DNA of 48,662 nucleotides from Phycisphaerales bacterium (GTDB lineage Bacteria > Planctomycetota > Phycisphaerae > WQYP01), in assembly GCA_013044165.1 (NCBI GenBank), contig JABEVB010000173.1, forward strand, positions 1-48,662, read 5' to 3'. The notes below the pieces were generated by a model that was given only the letters and a program-made list of their open reading frames with translations, had not been told where the DNA came from and searched no databases. Shown here in pieces: positions 33,494 to 42,020 of the stretch (position 1 is the stretch's first letter; each line of letters begins with the position of its first letter). The translations under genes were made by a program, and so were the position numbers.

Positions 33494-36217
33494 TCATACT
33501 TCGCCGGCACGGTTTATATCCAGCGATACAAGTTTGAGCAATTCCTGATCACTCATTTCAGTGAGCATTTTTTCTGAGCCGCCCTCAATAACCTCGCGCG
33601 ATAAGGCCGCTTTTTCGTCCAGCATGGCGTCAATCCTTTCTTCAAGCGTGCCGCTGCATACAAACTTGTGCACCAGCACATTGTTTCTCTGGCCGATACG
33701 AAAGGCGCGGTCTGTGGCCTGATTTTCGACGGCGGGATTCCACCATCGGTCAAAATGAATCACATGCGAAGCCGCCGTCAGGTTAAGCCCCACGCCTCCG
33801 GCCTTGAGCGAGAGGACGAAAAACGGCGGGCCGTCGGCGGTTTGGAACCGCTGCACCAGCGACCTTCTTTCCGCAACGGGGGTTGAACCGTGGAGCACCA
33901 GGCCATTTTGCCCGAAGATGGAGGCAAGAAACGTCGCCAGTGGTGCGGTCATCTCGCGGAACTGGGTAAAAACCAGAACTTTTTCCTGCCTGGCCGCGAT
34001 TTCTTCGCACAAGTCGCGCAGCCGATGAAACTTACCGCTGTGAGCGGGGTCATAATCACCGTTTGCCAGCCATTGTGCGGGGTGGTTGCACAATTGCTTG
34101 AATCGCATGAGGTACGCGAGCACCAGACCCTTGCGCTGAATACCCTGGGAATATTCAAGTTGCCGCGAAAGCTCCTCAACCGCCTGCTGGTAGAGCACAA
34201 TTTGCTTTTTGCTAAGCGCACAAAATGCTCGCACCTCGGTTTTGTCGGGCAGGTCGGCAATGACGCTCTTATCGGTTTTGAGTCGCCGCAAAATATAAGG
34301 CTGCACCAATGTTCGCAAGGGCGCATAACCGCCGGGCGCATCGGCGAGGCCTTTGACAAATGTGCCAAAGGCCTTGGGGTCGCCCAGCAAGCCGGGGTTG
34401 ATAAAGTCAAAAATAGACCACAGGTCGGAGAGCCGGTTCTCCACGGGCGTGCCGGTCAGCACAATCCGGATTTTAGTATTCAACTGCTTGACGCGTCGGG
34501 TTTGTTTGGAGCCGGCGTTTTTTATCGCCTGCGCTTCATCAAGTATCACCGCGCGCCATGGTTGTTTGTCGAGCCAGTCGAGTCGCAGCGCCATGCCATA
34601 AGTGGTGATAACGATGTCAATTTCGGCAAGTTCGCGGGCGACGAACGATGCGTCTACCGGACTGCACAATGGGTCATTCTCGGATGGGTGAATCACGCGA
34701 AGCCGCAGCGACGGGGCAAACTTGGCAAGCTCGTCCTTCCAGTTGGCAATCAGTGAAGCTGGAATAATCAGCAGCGCCGGCGACGACACTTGCCCGGCGG
34801 CCTCTTTAAGGCGCAATAAAAAACCAATGACCTGAATGGTCTTTCCAAGCCCCATATCATCGGCAAGGCACGCGCCCAGGCCGAGCTGCCCCATAAACGT
34901 CAGCCAATGAACGCCCACCTGCTGGTAAGGTCGCAGCGATGCTTTAAGTCCCGTCGGCGTCTGGCCGTTTGACCCTGTGCCCGGGGCCGATTGCAACTGC
35001 CGCAGTTCCTGAAGTCTCGCTGCAAGCCAATCGCCGGCGGCAATGTCCGACCATGCCCGCACATCCGCGGCGGCAACACCGGCGGTGGCATCATCTATGC
35101 CCGCGCCGGTGAGCATGCGCATGGCCTGCGCAAACGACACTCCTTCCAACCCGCACGCCTCCTGGGCGCTTTGCCACACCTCAAGCGTTTTAGAAAGCTG
35201 CTCGCGATTAATTTCAACCCACTTGCCGCGTAATAGCGCCAGCCCATCGGTTGAGGCCAGCAGGGCCTTTATTTCGGCTTGGGTAAGAGTCTGCCCGTCA
35301 ACCGCTACAGCCACCGAAAAATCGAGCATATCGTCAAGGCCGAGCGTGTTTTTGGCTGTGCTGCCAATACGTACGCTCACCATCGGTCTTGGCGGATTGC
35401 TGCGGCTCCACCAATTGGGCACACGCACCACAACGCCGCATTCTTCAAAAATTGGTATATCCTTGAGAAAACGGTAGGCAAGATCTGCCGGCCATGCCAA
35501 TGGATGATAAATATCACCGGAATCAACAAGTTCTCGCGCCAGGTTGCTGCGTTTGGAAGCCTCGCTGATGGGTGTGAGCAGCGCCAGAAGACGCTCGCGC
35601 TGCTTGCTGCCGGCATATTCGTTGAGCGCCTGGCTCAGCGGCAACTGCCGCAGCGTAGCCCGCTCGGTAACATGCGTGGCGTAAGTAACCAAAAATGCGA
35701 AAGGGTGTGATTCGTCGCGCTTGTTTTCCGCGAGGTGAAAGGTCACCCGGCCAACCATTCGCCAGATTGGATTAAGCTCGCGCAGGTAGGCCGCTGCGCC
35801 TCCCTGGCATGCCGCGCACTGGGCCTGCACCCATTGGTCTAAATTATTCCAATATCGGGCGAGCAGCTCGGCATTGAGGTACTCAAGCCCGTGCATGGGC
35901 GGCGCCCGAAGGCAGCGGAATGCCAGCGATTCGAGCGGCGGGGCCGTCACGGGGCCTAAGGCCGCGGCATCCGTCGCCGTGGGCCGATGGCACAGTGCGG
36001 TGAGATAGTCTTTGGCAAAATCGCGGAAGAAGTTCAACTCCGACGGCAACTGACACTGCAATTCATGACCACCGAGATGCAAAAGCCCCGCGGCTTGGCC
36101 CTTTTCAAAGGCGCGGGCAATGCGCTGCTCGACCGGGGTGGCACTCGCAGCCTCCGCATGGGCCTCGATCTGCACCACCAGCGAACCATCCGGCGTAATT
36201 TTCAGCACACAAGCCAT
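33494..36217 (-). CDS. SNF2-family DEAD/DEAH-box helicase-like ATPase
   Basis: A 907-residue Swi2/Snf2 (RapA/HepA-like) ATPase that translocates on double-stranded DNA. The N-terminal 420 residues are a poorly conserved region with SNF2_N-type SWIM-associated features. The motor shows motif I DDMGLGKTIQVIGFL, motif II VILDEAQAIKN, motif III VLTGTPVENRLSDLWSIFDF, and in the second lobe KVLVFTQFREM, LHGSTPVAERR, LSLKAGGVGLNLTAASHVIH, FDRWWNPAVENQATDRAFRI and GQ. The ATG at 36217 starts MACVLKITPDGSLVV. It is first in an operon with the SWIM zinc-finger gene. Bacterial pairs of this kind are widespread and are linked to DNA repair or transcription recycling, without a firmly defined role. Confidence 0.93.
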   Translation of the reverse strand: MACVLKITPDGSLVVQIEAHAEAASATPVEQRIARAFEKGQAAGLLHLGGHELQCQLPSELNFFRDFAKDYLTALCHRPTATDAAALGPVTAPPLESLAFRCLRAPPMHGLEYLNAELLARYWNNLDQWVQAQCAACQGGAAAYLRELNPIWRMVGRVTFHLAENKRDESHPFAFLVTYATHVTERATLRQLPLSQALNEYAGSKQRERLLALLTPISEASKRSNLARELVDSGDIYHPLAWPADLAYRFLKDIPIFEECGVVVRVPNWWSRSNPPRPMVSVRIGSTAKNTLGLDDMLDFSVAVAVDGQTLTQAEIKALLASTDGLALLRGKWVEINREQLSKTLEVWQSAQEACGLEGVSFAQAMRMLTGAGIDDATAGVAAADVRAWSDIAAGDWLAARLQELRQLQSAPGTGSNGQTPTGLKASLRPYQQVGVHWLTFMGQLGLGACLADDMGLGKTIQVIGFLLRLKEAAGQVSSPALLIIPASLIANWKDELAKFAPSLRLRVIHPSENDPLCSPVDASFVARELAEIDIVITTYGMALRLDWLDKQPWRAVILDEAQAIKNAGSKQTRRVKQLNTKIRIVLTGTPVENRLSDLWSIFDFINPGLLGDPKAFGTFVKGLADAPGGYAPLRTLVQPYILRRLKTDKSVIADLPDKTEVRAFCALSKKQIVLYQQAVEELSRQLEYSQGIQRKGLVLAYLMRFKQLCNHPAQWLANGDYDPAHSGKFHRLRDLCEEIAARQEKVLVFTQFREMTAPLATFLASIFGQNGLVLHGSTPVAERRSLVQRFQTADGPPFFVLSLKAGGVGLNLTAASHVIHFDRWWNPAVENQATDRAFRIGQRNNVLVHKFVCSGTLEERIDAMLDEKAALSREVIEGGSEKMLTEMSDQELLKLVSLDINRAGEV

Positions 36218-36614
36218 AAGCCGCTATGGATACTCAAATAATCGGCCAAGGTCAAACGCGCCCCGCTGATAGCGCCAGGAGAAAGTGCTTTGCAATGTAG
36301 CGCCATGAGCCAGGGGACATCATCATACTCCGCCAATGTATCGGGCTTCAGGGCCATACAGGGCCGCGTTGGAATGCCGCGCCACGGGGTACCGGCCATT
36401 TACCAGCGGCAAGCTGGCGGCTCTATGGCGCGTGGCCATCATTGGCGCACGTGGCGCGGTGTTGCGGCAATCTTGGCCGGGAACGGTATAAACAGGGCCA
36501 TGCGGCATGCGTGCGGGCCGCAATAGCTGCAATCCGAACGCCGCAAGAAAACTTCGCAGATACGCCGTTTGGTTCGGCGAATATTCCCTTGACCAAGGTG
36601 AGGACTGATTGATA
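36218..36614 (+). other. Intergenic region between divergent genes
   Basis: These 397 bases lie between the SNF2 gene (minus) and the operator of the SRPBCC-MarR pair (plus). Small open frames on both strands have no recognisable sequence. Promoters for both transcripts must lie here, but I see no clear hexamers for the SNF2 gene. Confidence 0.35.
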
Positions 36615-36632
36615 TAGTTTCCTAGGCAACTA
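36615..36632 (+). promoter_or_regulatory. 18-bp palindromic operator, probable MarR-family site
   Basis: TAGTTTCCTAGGCAACTA is a palindrome with one mismatched pair (TAGTT-x-CCTAGG-x-AACTA). It sits 16 bases before the start codon of the first gene, immediately upstream of its AAAGGAG ribosome site. Length, symmetry and position fit autoregulation by the MarR protein encoded second in this pair. Confidence 0.6.
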
Positions 36633-36648
36633 GTAAAGGAGATTTTAC

Positions 36649-37044
36649 ATGGGTGTTGTCACCAAATTCATCCCCCTGGCGTGTTCACCGCAGGCCGCAT
36701 GGAAATTCATGGCCGATGGCGGCCAGTGGCCCCACTGGGCGATCCGCAATGTGCTTGCCTCCACACCACTCGGCCAGAATCGCTGGCAGATTCAAACACC
36801 CCGCGGCGCAGGTGTACTGCAAATCCGCGGCGTCGAAGCTTATGGCATTCTCGATCACGACTTCATTGACCCCAAAGATGGAAAATGGACCGTGCCCGCC
36901 CGGGTCATCCCCACTTCCACCGGCTCGCTGTTGCTCATGACGCTTGAAAGTCCTCCCGGGATGCCCAATGATGCCTTTGAGCGCGGCCTCATGGAGCTAG
37001 AGGATGAACTCACTCGCCTGGCGCAGTTAGCGCGGAGGCTTTGA
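36649..37044 (+). CDS. SRPBCC-type (START-like) small protein
   Basis: A 131-residue cytoplasmic protein. ATG 36649 has AAAGGAG 7 bases upstream. The sequence VTKFIPLACSPQAAWKFMAD, GQWPHWAIRNVLASTP, QIQTPRGAGVLQIRG, LDHDFIDPKDGKWTVPARVI and LLMTLESPPGMPNDAFERGL follows the strand-helix order of the SRPBCC superfamily, whose members bind hydrophobic ligands in a deep pocket. It is slightly shorter than usual. It overlaps or abuts the MarR gene downstream and shares its operator, so the MarR protein probably controls the response to the same small molecule. The ligand is unknown. Confidence 0.8.
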   Translation: MGVVTKFIPLACSPQAAWKFMADGGQWPHWAIRNVLASTPLGQNRWQIQTPRGAGVLQIRGVEAYGILDHDFIDPKDGKWTVPARVIPTSTGSLLLMTLESPPGMPNDAFERGLMELEDELTRLAQLARRL

Positions 37045-37052
37045 GACTACGG

Positions 37053-37517
37053 ATGGCGAAAAAAATTGAAATCAGTAAACTCGAATCACATGTTGGCTAT
37101 TGGTTGCGGTACGTCTCGAACCATGTCTCCCACGCTTTCATGCTGAAAGTGCAGGCCAAAGGCGTCACGGTCGCCGAATGGGCTCTCATGCGCGAAATGC
37201 TGGTGACCGGCCCAACTCATCCCAGCCAATTGGCGCAGCAACTGGGCATGACGCGCGGAGCCATTTCCAAGCTTCTCGACCGACTCGGCCAAAAAGATTT
37301 CGTCAGGTGGTCGGCCTCTTCCGGCAAGGATCGTCGCTATCAGAGCACGACTCTCACGGCGGAGGGGAAAAAAATCGTACCCGGGCTGGCCCAACTCGCC
37401 GATGAAAACGACCGGGAATTTTTCGGGCACATGCCCAGCGAGCAGCAATGTGATTTTGTGCGGATGTTAAAAGACATTGTTCATCGGCACGGGTGGAAGG
37501 ATATTCCGATTGATTAG
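37053..37517 (+). CDS. MarR-family transcriptional regulator
   Basis: A 154-residue winged-helix repressor. The body KLESHVGYWLRYVSNHVSHA, GVTVAEWALMREMLV, HPSQLAQQLGMTRGAISKLL, DRLGQKDFVRWSASSGKDRR and YQSTTLTAEGKKIVPGLA is the complete MarR domain, with the wing at KDRRYQST. ATG 37053 is taken as the start; GGAGG at 37034-37038 is 14 bases away, and a TTG at 37041 overlapping the previous stop by four bases is the alternative. It is co-transcribed with the SRPBCC gene and probably represses both through the palindrome at 36615-36632, released by a small ligand. Confidence 0.9.
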   Translation: MAKKIEISKLESHVGYWLRYVSNHVSHAFMLKVQAKGVTVAEWALMREMLVTGPTHPSQLAQQLGMTRGAISKLLDRLGQKDFVRWSASSGKDRRYQSTTLTAEGKKIVPGLAQLADENDREFFGHMPSEQQCDFVRMLKDIVHRHGWKDIPID

Positions 37518-38018
37518 TTCGGTTTAGGTCACTTTAAGAAAAGAAAATCGTTATGAGTTGCAGGGACGAGTTCCTTCTGAAAGGCCACGGAAAACAAGGC
37601 CAACGTGATCAATGGAGCCTAAGCCTAGGGGACGGCTGATTCAATTGGCACAACCGGCCGCTCGGCTTGCTCACGTTGCAAACTGAGCATATTATGCGCC
37701 GCAATATTATGGCAATATTACAGCGGACGCAGTTGTAGGAATCATTCGGAACATTCTGGAGATTCTTTTTATTTTGCCCAAGTTCCTGGTTGTTTCTTCG
37801 ATAATGCGTTTGTCCGTGGGCGTTGAGCCGCGTGATCCGAAGGCTTGCAGTGGCGCACGCAATGGGCCGAGGGGGGAAGCTGCGTAAGCCCAACGCGGGC
37901 GTGCGATGCTACGCATCTAAGGCCGCCCCGTTTCGCTGCCCTCAACTCGGGCAGCGCAGCCTATCGAGGTTATACTATTACGCTCGAAAAACGTTTGCTT
38001 TCAAAAAGAGGATCGCCT
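37518..38018 (+). other. Intergenic region
   Basis: These 501 bases lie between the MarR gene and the large lipoprotein gene. A symmetric AATATT-ATGGC-AATATT element flanked by CCGC and GCGG lies at about 37698-37725. A TATACT hexamer near 37972 could be the -10 of the lipoprotein gene. The frame of the downstream gene is open from 37845 but the region before 38019 has no signal peptide or ribosome site. Confidence 0.4.
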
Positions 38019-41000
38019 ATGCAATGCCACTATCGCCTTCGCGCCGGAACGGTTATTTTGGCGATGACACTGGTGTTTACCGCGGGGTGCTCCAAGAAGG
38101 TTGCTAAAAAGCTTTCCCCGACGCGGGGTGGCCCGAGTGTGCCAGCTGAGACGGCCACCGGCACGGCACTGTTACAAATGGTACCGGCGGGCGCTGATAC
38201 ATTTATCTTTTTGCCCAATCTCGCCAAAGGCTTGGCTGATTTGCTGGATTGGGCACCACAGGTGGGTGGCGCGCTGCCGCCTGGGGGCCTTGCGACTGCT
38301 GTGGATGACTTCGGCGGCCCAAAGTGCATCAATGATGCGGGGCCGGCGGCCGTATTTATATGGCCACAACCCGCCGGGAACACCGACCGCCAACTCCCCC
38401 CGCCGGTCGCAATGGTGGTGAGTGTCAGGAACTTCGGACTGCTGGAGAATCGCTTACATGCCGTACGCATCGGCCCTGCAATTTGGCGTGTTAAAGTTGG
38501 CCCGCACTTGGTGGCTTATCTGGCACGGAAGGACGACCTTGCTGTCATTTCGCCCAGCTCGCTGCTGGTTAACCAATTCGGCCTTGGTGAGCGACCGCTG
38601 AAACGAATTACGCAGCACGAAGAGGCGATTCTACTGCACTCCGATGCAGGCCTATGGATGCAAAATGCCGGTTTGCGTGGCATCCCCGGCAAGTTCATAC
38701 GACGATGGCTTTTCGGTGCTGAGGTTAGCGAGGCGGGAACTCAACCTTCGCTGAACGCCATGGTCGCCGAGGCTCTACCTCGGGCAGCCAAACAGGGATG
38801 GCGCGCTGTGTTGGACGATACGCAATCCGTCGCTTGTGGGTTGCGGCGCACAGAAAGTATGGGTTATGTTTTTAACCTGTGCCTTCATTTTAATCGCAGA
38901 CGGGTGAGCCGATCTTTACTAGCGGCCTTTCATCCACTGCCCGCAGATTTTTTTGTCGGCTTCCCGCGACGCCCGTATCGCACTCTTGCCGCAGCTGACG
39001 CCGACTGGGCGAAGCTGGCTGGTTTGGAAAGCCCACCCGGCACTATTCAAGTGCATAAGCCGGGGGCGGAAGGGAGTTCGCTGCCGCGCTCAACTGACGC
39101 CGCCAACACCTTTGGCGTGGTGAGTATGGGCGTCTTCGGAACAACTGTGCCACAAGCCGGCCCATGTGCAATTGCCGAGGTGGGGTTCCAGTCACCCAAA
39201 GGGGGTGACTGGAACCCCGCTGTTCTGGAAGGGAGCGTCAAGAATCTCTTGCAGCGGGTGAACAGAGGTGTGTTGGTGTCGGAAGGCAACGGTTCCCCTG
39301 GCAACACCACCTTGGGCATAAGGGCCTTGCCTATCACCGCCACGATGAAGATTGATCTGACCACGGCGCTTCCGCATCGGCTTCTGCTTGGGTTCAATAT
39401 AGGTAAGGCGAGCCTGGCGGCATTTGCCGCAGCAGTAGAAGCAGGGCGAGCAGGGCCGGCATTGGATGCAAAGGGCCCACGAGGCCAGCTACTCATTCAG
39501 CCGTTTGCAGAATGCCTGCTACGTGGCTCGGCGCTGCCTAACTTTTACAGGCTTCGGCCGGTGGTTGCACCGAGAGGCAGCGCAGGCTCGGCTCGTGCGG
39601 TTTATGCGGCACCGAAAAAGGCTTTCATGCTGGCCAGTTTTGCAACGCGGCGCAGCAGCCTGCTATGCCGCATCTACACCACGGCATGGTGGCATCAGAT
39701 TGTCGCGACGCGGCATAAGGAAAACGTGTATCGCCGGGGTTTCAAGCGCTCGGCGCAAGAACAAGGGGTTGGTTTGGTCGGCGGTACGGAATTAACTTAT
39801 CAGATTGAGGCTCCTCGCGGCTCCCACGGCAATTCTCTCCAGCTTACAGGCCGGCTGGCTGCGTCGCTGCAGCGCCGTATCGGGGCGCCGGATGTATATC
39901 ACGTGACTTGGGTGGCCCTTGACGACGATAGGATTGAAATTCTGGTGCCGACGCCGGCGGCCGAGTGCCGCGGTGCCCAGCTTGAGTACGATCGAGCTGC
40001 CGCTGCACTAAGAAACTCGGGCATCCATCCCCACAACGTGGAGCAACTTCTTGCCGCTGCGCAGAACGAGGAGACGTCTACCGCTGCCCAGGCGGGCCGA
40101 TCTTTGCGAGCCTTCATGTTACAACACGTGGCGCAGGCCGGGGTTCTGGTGCCGTTCCTGCAAGCCTGCACAGAAAAAGACCAGTACAACCCCGCCCGGG
40201 AAAGTATCCCGAGCATTGAGCGGAGGCTAAGCGGTTCTGGCACCCTCACTTTTCGCATCGCAGTTCGCCCAAGTGTACCCGGCGCCAGCAGCGCAATCGA
40301 GGCGCTGGCCCGCCAAGGCCCGTACCTAGCCGCTGCGCCAGCCGGAACGGCGTGGTTTCCCATCAGCCGTCGGGAGGGTAGAGGTTTGCTGCGATCGGGT
40401 GGCCACCTAACGGGAACATGGTCCGGGCGGCACTACATCCTGCTCTACGACACACCGGAGCGTAGCCTCACCCACGACCATGGCCGTGAGCAATGGGGCG
40501 TTGCCGAGGCTGACGTCGAAGCGGACCCAGCAACAAATATGCCGACCGTCATGTTTACACTTGATGCTGCTGGTGGAACCTACATGAGGAAATTGACCGC
40601 AGGCAATATCCATCGGCAGATGGCGATTCTGGTGGGTGGTCAGGCGATAGACGCCCCACGGATTGAGACCATGATAGGACAACATGGTGAAATCAGCCTC
40701 GGCTTTGGTTCCACCGCCGCGGACCGCAGGCTCATTGCAGCGGAGTCGCATCGGTTGGCAGAGCGACTCGCGGGTGGCGGCGATCAGCCGACAAAACTGG
40801 CGGGCCAGCCCACTGCGGTACGACCCATTACCGCTGTGTTCGGCGGGCCGCTCTTCCCAGCGAGGGGCATCCAGATCGCTCTTCGCGTGCGGGTAGGGGC
40901 CCGGCTGAGCGCGGAACAAGTACACAATCGGTTGCTCCAGCTTGCCGAGGCAAAACCCATGCTGGCGGCTTTGCAGAAAGCACCCGTTATCAGCCTTGGT

Positions 41001-41138
41001 GGTAAGCATCCAGAGTTACTGATTTGGATTGGAATCGGCCGCTTGGGAACGGCTAAACTCCTGACGCGGCAAATCCACTCTGCATTCGATCGAGACGCTC
41101 TGGTCTCGTCGCCTGTGCGTTTTTGCTTGCGGCAGTGA
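38019..41138 (+). CDS. Large lipoprotein of unknown function
   Basis: A 1039-residue predicted lipoprotein. ATG 38019 was chosen because AGAGGA lies 7 bases upstream and it begins a signal peptide ending in the lipobox VFTAGC (Cys near residue 21). The mature protein begins SKKVAKKLSP. The remainder is a long alternation of strands and helices, with segments such as ALLQMVPAGADTFIFLPNLA, DDLAVISPSSLLVNQFGLGE and RPSVPGASSAIEALARQGPY, but no catalytic motif that I recognise. The early part resembles planctomycete proteins that begin with a statement-like ADTFIFLPN segment, known only as hypothetical. A perfect 16-bp palindrome interrupts it in frame at 39182-39218. No operon partner is visible. 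Confidence is high that it is coding but low for function. Confidence 0.78.
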   Translation: MQCHYRLRAGTVILAMTLVFTAGCSKKVAKKLSPTRGGPSVPAETATGTALLQMVPAGADTFIFLPNLAKGLADLLDWAPQVGGALPPGGLATAVDDFGGPKCINDAGPAAVFIWPQPAGNTDRQLPPPVAMVVSVRNFGLLENRLHAVRIGPAIWRVKVGPHLVAYLARKDDLAVISPSSLLVNQFGLGERPLKRITQHEEAILLHSDAGLWMQNAGLRGIPGKFIRRWLFGAEVSEAGTQPSLNAMVAEALPRAAKQGWRAVLDDTQSVACGLRRTESMGYVFNLCLHFNRRRVSRSLLAAFHPLPADFFVGFPRRPYRTLAAADADWAKLAGLESPPGTIQVHKPGAEGSSLPRSTDAANTFGVVSMGVFGTTVPQAGPCAIAEVGFQSPKGGDWNPAVLEGSVKNLLQRVNRGVLVSEGNGSPGNTTLGIRALPITATMKIDLTTALPHRLLLGFNIGKASLAAFAAAVEAGRAGPALDAKGPRGQLLIQPFAECLLRGSALPNFYRLRPVVAPRGSAGSARAVYAAPKKAFMLASFATRRSSLLCRIYTTAWWHQIVATRHKENVYRRGFKRSAQEQGVGLVGGTELTYQIEAPRGSHGNSLQLTGRLAASLQRRIGAPDVYHVTWVALDDDRIEILVPTPAAECRGAQLEYDRAAAALRNSGIHPHNVEQLLAAAQNEETSTAAQAGRSLRAFMLQHVAQAGVLVPFLQACTEKDQYNPARESIPSIERRLSGSGTLTFRIAVRPSVPGASSAIEALARQGPYLAAAPAGTAWFPISRREGRGLLRSGGHLTGTWSGRHYILLYDTPERSLTHDHGREQWGVAEADVEADPATNMPTVMFTLDAAGGTYMRKLTAGNIHRQMAILVGGQAIDAPRIETMIGQHGEISLGFGSTAADRRLIAAESHRLAERLAGGGDQPTKLAGQPTAVRPITAVFGGPLFPARGIQIALRVRVGARLSAEQVHNRLLQLAEAKPMLAALQKAPVISLGGKHPELLIWIGIGRLGTAKLLTRQIHSAFDRDALVSSPVRFCLRQ
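39182..39218. repeat. Perfect 16-bp palindrome inside a coding sequence
   Basis: GGGGTTCCAGTCACCC at 39182-39197 and its exact reverse complement at 39203-39218 are separated by five bases (AAAGG). The element is read in frame as VGFQSPKGGDWNPA within the large lipoprotein. Such a long perfect palindrome is unexpected in a coding region and looks like a REP- or RPE-type insertion, which is inference. Confidence 0.75.
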
Positions 41139-41387
41139 GTTGACGCGGCCGGGCTGATGCGACAGGTGAAAGGTACCAGCAACTGATAGCAGTGATGGGT
41201 TGGCGGTTGGGCAGGCGTCCCGTGGCTGTCTGGTTGGAGCTGCCCGACCTAAATTTAACCATCGCGCTTTGGACTTGTTTTCGAAAATCTTCGGGATTTT
41301 TTCGGTCTGGTTGGCGACGTAATGCGATTTTAATGGCCCGAGTGTGGAGGTTGGGGTAAGAGTGGCGCGGCCCGAAGCGGCGGCAAT

Positions 41388-41580
41388 AGCGATGGTGCCA
41401 CTACTCACCCCATATTGCTTCAGAAGGGAGAACGATGCGGCGATCGGCTGGGGGCGGCTCGGCGGCGGCGGCCGTGGTGGGGTCCGGGGTCGCTGGTGGT
41501 GTGCCCCAACCGGTGCGGTCGGCGTGCTGATCAAGGCCGGCGACAAGGTATCGCGGCGCGTTAAGTGCGTGATCGTTCTC
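41388..41580 (-). pseudogene. Remnant of a second large terminase gene (3' end only)
   Basis: The minus strand here encodes DHALNAPRYLVAGLDQHADR, then TGWGTPPAT, a variable Ala/Pro-rich part, and PPPADRRIVLPSEAIWGE with a stop. This is clearly related to the last 60 residues of the intact terminase at 43703-45079, whose nuclease motif is DDHALDALRYLVTG. The two copies differ at many bases and by one codon, yet both stay in frame. Only the 3' end survives: the rest of the gene is absent upstream, where unrelated plus-strand sequence starts at 41581. Confidence 0.8.
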
Positions 41581-41584
41581 GGTG

Positions 41585-41961
41585 CGCTGACAGCCAAGAT
41601 GCTTTACGGGGCCTGGGCGCATGTCGAAGAGTTCGGCGGGCGGCCCGACATCGGATTCTGGACCGATGCCGCCGATACCGCGATGTGGCAAGTACAAATT
41701 GCAAGGCCGGCCAAGTTCAGTGTGGAGTTGACCTACGCTTGCGACCCAACCTCTGCAGGCTCAAAATATGATCTGCAAATCAATGGTAAAAGCCTTAAAA
41801 ACAGCGTAACATCTACCCGCTCGTGGACGCATTTTATGAATGCAAGACTTGGTGACGTGACCATCGTTCAGCCGGGCAAAGTGACATTTGTGTTAAAACC
41901 GTCGGTCATACACGGCGCTCTGCTGAACTTGCGCAGTATTACATTGACCCCGGAAAAATAG
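41585..41961 (+). pseudogene. Fragment of a carbohydrate-enzyme C-terminal domain
   Basis: Plus-strand sequence from about 41600 encodes FGGRPDIGFWTDAADTAMWQ, then VELTYACDPTSAGSKYDLQI, a THFMNARLGDVTIVQPGKVT segment and ALLNLRSITLTPEK with a TAG stop. This resembles the beta-sandwich domain that ends many planctomycete alpha-L-fucosidases (GH29) and sulfatases. No catalytic domain precedes it: the upstream sequence in frame is the reverse of the terminase remnant. It is therefore most likely the 3' fragment of a gene cut by recombination. Whether it is expressed is unknown; ATG 41599 is the first in-frame start and has no clear ribosome site. Confidence 0.65.
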
Positions 41962-42020
41962 CCCGCTTGCCGCCGCGATGACGGATCGAGTAACCTGAGC
42001 TTTTGTAAGGATCAAGCCGT

